A DNA stretch of 64,000 nucleotides from Flavobacterium shii (GTDB taxonomy: Bacteria; Bacteroidota; Bacteroidia; Flavobacteriales; Flavobacteriaceae): assembly GCF_025847235.1 (NCBI RefSeq), contig NZ_JAOZEW010000025.1, positions 28,199 through 92,198 on the forward strand, written 5' to 3'. Numbering within the stretch: position 1 is the first letter of the stretch; each line of letters opens with the position of its first letter. Positions 61,462 through 64,000 of this stretch are shown one piece after another. The notes under the pieces were generated by a model. The model was not told the origin of the DNA and did not search any database. It worked only from the letters and a program-made list of their open reading frames with translations. The translations under genes and the position numbers were made by a program.

Positions 61462-61818
61462 ATGAAAACAAAAAATACAGAAGGACTTACACTTTTTGAA
61501 ATACGACAATTAATCCAACAAGGAGGAAAATTTGTTGCGTTTCCTTATACCATTTCTGCCCTATTTATGTCTTTTAAGAAAGAATCGGCGATTTATTTTA
61601 TTCGCCCTGGTGAAAATACTTTTAAATACTCTTGTGGCTATTTTTTATTGAATTTAACTACTGGCTGGTGGGGACTTCCTTTTGGACCTGTCCATACTAT
61701 TAGTTCATTATATTATCATATCATTGGCGGAAAAGATTGTACACAAATAATATTGAATGATTTAGAGGAAAACAATCCGGAATATATTCCAGACATACGC
61801 TACTTACAATTTGCCTAA
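61462..61818 (+). CDS. Conserved hypothetical protein
   Basis: 118 residues. TEGLTLFEIRQLIQQGGKFVAFPYTISAL, a basic/aromatic middle and NLTTGWWGLPFGPVHTISSL, which may associate with a membrane. Ends in an acidic segment (LEENNPEYIPDIRYLQ). Proteins of this form occur in Bacteroidetes without known role. It may be co-transcribed with the preceding membrane protein gene. Confidence 0.65.
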   Translation: MKTKNTEGLTLFEIRQLIQQGGKFVAFPYTISALFMSFKKESAIYFIRPGENTFKYSCGYFLLNLTTGWWGLPFGPVHTISSLYYHIIGGKDCTQIILNDLEENNPEYIPDIRYLQFA

Positions 61819-62100
61819 ACATTAAAAAAAATTATTCAGCAGAATCTCTATAAAATAAAGTTTTAGCATTATGAGCTTTTTTTAGCAAGCTTCTTGTATT
61901 AAAAGCTCTATTACTGACTATTGTCTTAAACTATCTGCTTAAAAACTTCTACTGGTAAAAATGTATCATGATAAAAAAGACTTTTGTTAGTTAATTAAAA
62001 CACTTTATTGTCCCTAATAAAACACAAACAAAAAATACTTTTGTTAAAACACTAGTATATATTTAAGAATACTGCTGTTTAATTCTAAAATCATCACAAT

Positions 62101-62457
62101 ATGAAAACCTCTACATCCAAACTATCTATTTTATATGCCCCTTTTGGTGCAACATCTTGTTCATCTAATGATTCTAGCGAAGATGAAACAATTATTCTAC
62201 AACAAAACCTGTATGATTACTGTGTAGATAATACTTTGCAAAAATCTATAGACCAATTTGGTATTATCATACATAAAGACATTACTCCTCCTAACGTAGA
62301 AGGCATTCATAAAATTGACCCTTTTCGTCGCACAATGTCTAATTTTAATGATGCGTTAACAAATACTACTCTTGGAACATTAACTCTTACACTATTCAAC
62401 CAGATTTCAATAGGACAAGGTCGTCTTTTTACCAATAGCTATGCCAATGCAAAGTAA
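62101..62457 (+). CDS. Hypothetical lipoprotein, possibly damaged
   Basis: 118 residues. The N-terminus (MKTSTSKLSILYAPFGATSC) ends in a lipobox-like ATSC followed by a Ser/Asp-rich stretch, but its hydrophobic core is short and interrupted by Pro-Phe-Gly, suggesting a small deletion or an inactive signal. The rest (YDYCVDNTLQKSIDQFGIII) is not recognised. It ends 5 nt before the next gene, so the two form an operon. Confidence 0.45.
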   Translation: MKTSTSKLSILYAPFGATSCSSNDSSEDETIILQQNLYDYCVDNTLQKSIDQFGIIIHKDITPPNVEGIHKIDPFRRTMSNFNDALTNTTLGTLTLTLFNQISIGQGRLFTNSYANAK

Positions 62458-62462
62458 ACAAT

Positions 62463-63017
62463 ATGAAAAAATTTGATCTAGAAACATTAAAAAAACTAAG
62501 AAAAGGTAATGATACCTATTGTCGATATATCACTATAGATAACAATAATGATACTATCGAAGTCTATCTTAAAGAAAACAGAGACTCCTATCAGGAAACA
62601 ATTATCTATTTAAATACTCCAATAAAAAAGAGGTTGATGTATGATAAACAGACATTAAATGTAGTAAAGGAAATAGAAAGTTTTTATGATTGTATTATTG
62701 GATTCCGAAGAGAATATGATAAAAAAGGGAAACTTTTAGAAGAGATAGATACTGATGAACCATACAAATTTAGCTGGAAGGATTTAGTAGAAAAAATGAA
62801 AATGGAATACAACATAGATCTAATGGATTTTAAAGACCAAATCAAAAAAAGCAATCTTGTATCCTCTCTATCAAGAAATGCTCAAGCAATGAAATATTGC
62901 ATTACTCTTCCATGCGAATTTACGCCTCATGGAGCAAGAGAGCAAAGATTTGAAATTGATGCTACTACTGGAAAGACAATTAGCCATATTGGAAATTCCG
63001 GAAAGATAAATTTTTAG
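62463..63017 (+). CDS. Hypothetical protein
   Basis: 184 residues, charged, cytosolic, without signal peptide. KKFDLETLKKLRKGNDTYC, IYLNTPIKKRLMYDKQTLNVVKEIESFYDC, and a C-terminal RFEIDATTGKTISHIGNSG. The pattern DKKGKLLEEID resembles short YD-like strands. No family recognised. It follows the preceding gene by 5 nt. Confidence 0.65.
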   Translation: MKKFDLETLKKLRKGNDTYCRYITIDNNNDTIEVYLKENRDSYQETIIYLNTPIKKRLMYDKQTLNVVKEIESFYDCIIGFRREYDKKGKLLEEIDTDEPYKFSWKDLVEKMKMEYNIDLMDFKDQIKKSNLVSSLSRNAQAMKYCITLPCEFTPHGAREQRFEIDATTGKTISHIGNSGKINF

Positions 63018-63168
63018 CAATAAGAAAATCTAACCAGAATTATAAAGGAAACAAAAGCCACATCTTAAACTAATTGAATTCTTCGCTTGTAGCAAATTTA
63101 CATGTCAAAATTAAATTCATAAATAGTATCTTGCAAGTACAATTTATCAAAAATAGCTTTACTACATT

Positions 63169-63642
63169 ATGGAAGATTCAAATACGTTAATTATTAGAAA
63201 AAATTGGTGGGACAGAAACTGGAAATGGTTTGTTCCAACAGGATGTTTAGGTATCTTAGTGATTTTTGGTTTATTTATTGCTGGTATTTTCTTTGGAATT
63301 ACCTCTATGATGAAAGGTTCTGATGCTTATAAAGAAGCCATGACCGAAGCGCAACAAAACAAATTAGTGATCGAAAAACTAGGAAGCCCGATTGAAGATG
63401 ACGGAATGACTTCAGGCAGTATAAATGTGCAGAACGATAGTGGAAATTGCGATTTACAAATTCCGATAAAAGGACCTAAAGGAAAAGGAACTTTATTTAT
63501 CGTTGCCGAAAAAAGAGGAAACTGGAAATACAGTGAAATGACTGTTTTCATCAAGGCTACTAAAGAAGAAATTGATTTACTAAAGAATAAAACAGATAAA
63601 AATTTAGATTCCCCAATACATGAAAATTCGATTAAACAATAA
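63169..63642 (+). CDS. Coa1-like cytochrome oxidase assembly family membrane protein
   Basis: 157 residues. One membrane segment (about 24-46, GCLGILVIFGLFIAGIFFG) after a Trp-rich N-terminus (NWWDRNWKWF). The C-terminal domain (about 55-135) has VIEKLGSPIEDDGMTSGSIN and GPKGKGTLFIVAEKRGNWKYSEMTV, the pattern of Coa1/Tim21-type domains. Mitochondrial Coa1 assists early cytochrome oxidase assembly; bacterial members are mostly uncharacterised. No oxidase genes are nearby, so the role is uncertain. Confidence 0.75.
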   Translation: MEDSNTLIIRKNWWDRNWKWFVPTGCLGILVIFGLFIAGIFFGITSMMKGSDAYKEAMTEAQQNKLVIEKLGSPIEDDGMTSGSINVQNDSGNCDLQIPIKGPKGKGTLFIVAEKRGNWKYSEMTVFIKATKEEIDLLKNKTDKNLDSPIHENSIKQ

Positions 63643-63660
63643 CAAATGAAGGTATTGTTC

Positions 63661-63790
63661 TGAGGTTTTGATCCCGAAGCTTCGGGACTGAGGTTCTAAG
63701 GTTCTGAGAAATAAATGGCACTGTCTCTTAAAGTGTGTAAGTTTCATTATGGTTCTTCTCCCGAAATTTCGGGACGCTCAGAATAACAAA
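63661..63790. repeat. Dispersed repeats at the right end
   Basis: TCCCGAAGCTTCGGGA (63672-63687) and TCCCGAAATTTCGGGA (63759-63774) are perfect 16-bp palindromes; the latter is followed by CGCTCAGAATAAC as at 43978. aggttctaag-type units lie between. The remaining sequence to 64000 has pyrimidine-rich tracts (ATCTTGCATCTTTC and similar) and no gene. Confidence 0.7.
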
Positions 63791-63964
63791 CTGATTACTA
63801 TGTGTAAAAATTCCCCATACACAAATTACAAGTCGAATAAAAACAAACCCATCTAAAACACATCTTCCTTCTATCATCTTGCATCTTTCTTCTAACATCT
63901 ATCATCTTACTTCAAACATCTTGCTTCTCTCCTCACTCCTAATACAAACTATTTTCTCCTTCTA

Positions 63965-64000
63965 GCCCCGATGGGAACCTACCGTGTGGACACATCTTTT
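63965..64000 (+). ncRNA. Possible start of a second flavo-1-like element, cut by the window edge
   Basis: AGCCCCGATGGGAACC followed by ACATCTTTT resembles the beginning of the element at 38265 (AGCCCCGATAG, ATCCTTTT). Only the first half is inside the window, so the fold cannot be checked. Confidence 0.25.

Overview
The window looks like a chromosomal segment of a Flavobacterium-type Bacteroidetes. The evidence is AT-rich DNA, a SusC/SusD pair, a GldI gliding lipoprotein, promoters of the Bacteroidetes type (TTG, about 19 nt, TAnnTTTG), many lipoproteins with an SSC-type lipobox, and dispersed degenerate intergenic repeats. No rRNA, tRNA, CRISPR array or integrase was found.

Region 1 (1-15.2 kb). 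After the 3' part of an M1 aminopeptidase gene comes a glycan-utilisation locus: a LacI-type regulator, a CBM9-like protein, a Tat-exported metallophosphoesterase, SusC, SusD, a DUF5077/DUF3472-type protein, a GH109-like Gfo/Idh/MocA protein and a GH35 beta-galactosidase. The phosphoesterase and susC promoters carry the same 14-bp palindrome just upstream of near-identical promoter elements, so they look co-regulated, plausibly by the adjacent LacI-type protein. The enzyme set suggests a galactose/N-acetylgalactosamine-containing glycan.

Region 2 (15.2-27.7 kb). Two proteins with four LysM repeats each (one with a receptor-like ligand-binding domain, translationally coupled to OsmC), guaA, a small lipoprotein, then a pyruvate oxidase - MFS transporter - cytosolic beta-helix protein operon and a secreted hypothetical protein.

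Region 3 (28-47.2 kb). Mostly housekeeping: a CbpA/CbpM-like chaperone pair, a RidA-like protein, a CLC transporter with CLC-F-like motifs, a DHH phosphoesterase, gldI and two cyclophilin-FKBP fusions, a GNAT acetyltransferase, purM, divergent type III and type II glutamine synthetases, TerC, a collagen-like lipoprotein and an esterase. A structured element resembling the flavo-1 RNA motif lies at 38.27 kb.

Region 4 (47.4-57.2 kb). An M13 peptidase, an AraC regulator and two paralogous small secreted proteins lead into an accessory mosaic. It holds a truncated xre copy, a palindromic repeat, a truncated secreted-protein gene, a BRO/antirepressor gene, a 56-bp remnant of the icmF 3' end, an intact xre gene, a divergent small gene, a second copy of the repeat with its core inverted, and a large unrecognised protein with a PD-(D/E)XK-like motif. 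The duplicated icmF 3' end brackets the last part like the borders of an inserted island.

Region 5 (57.2-64 kb). icmF, a fused B12 acyl-CoA mutase whose linkers carry three in-frame repeat-derived insertions, then small hypothetical genes and a Coa1-like membrane protein.
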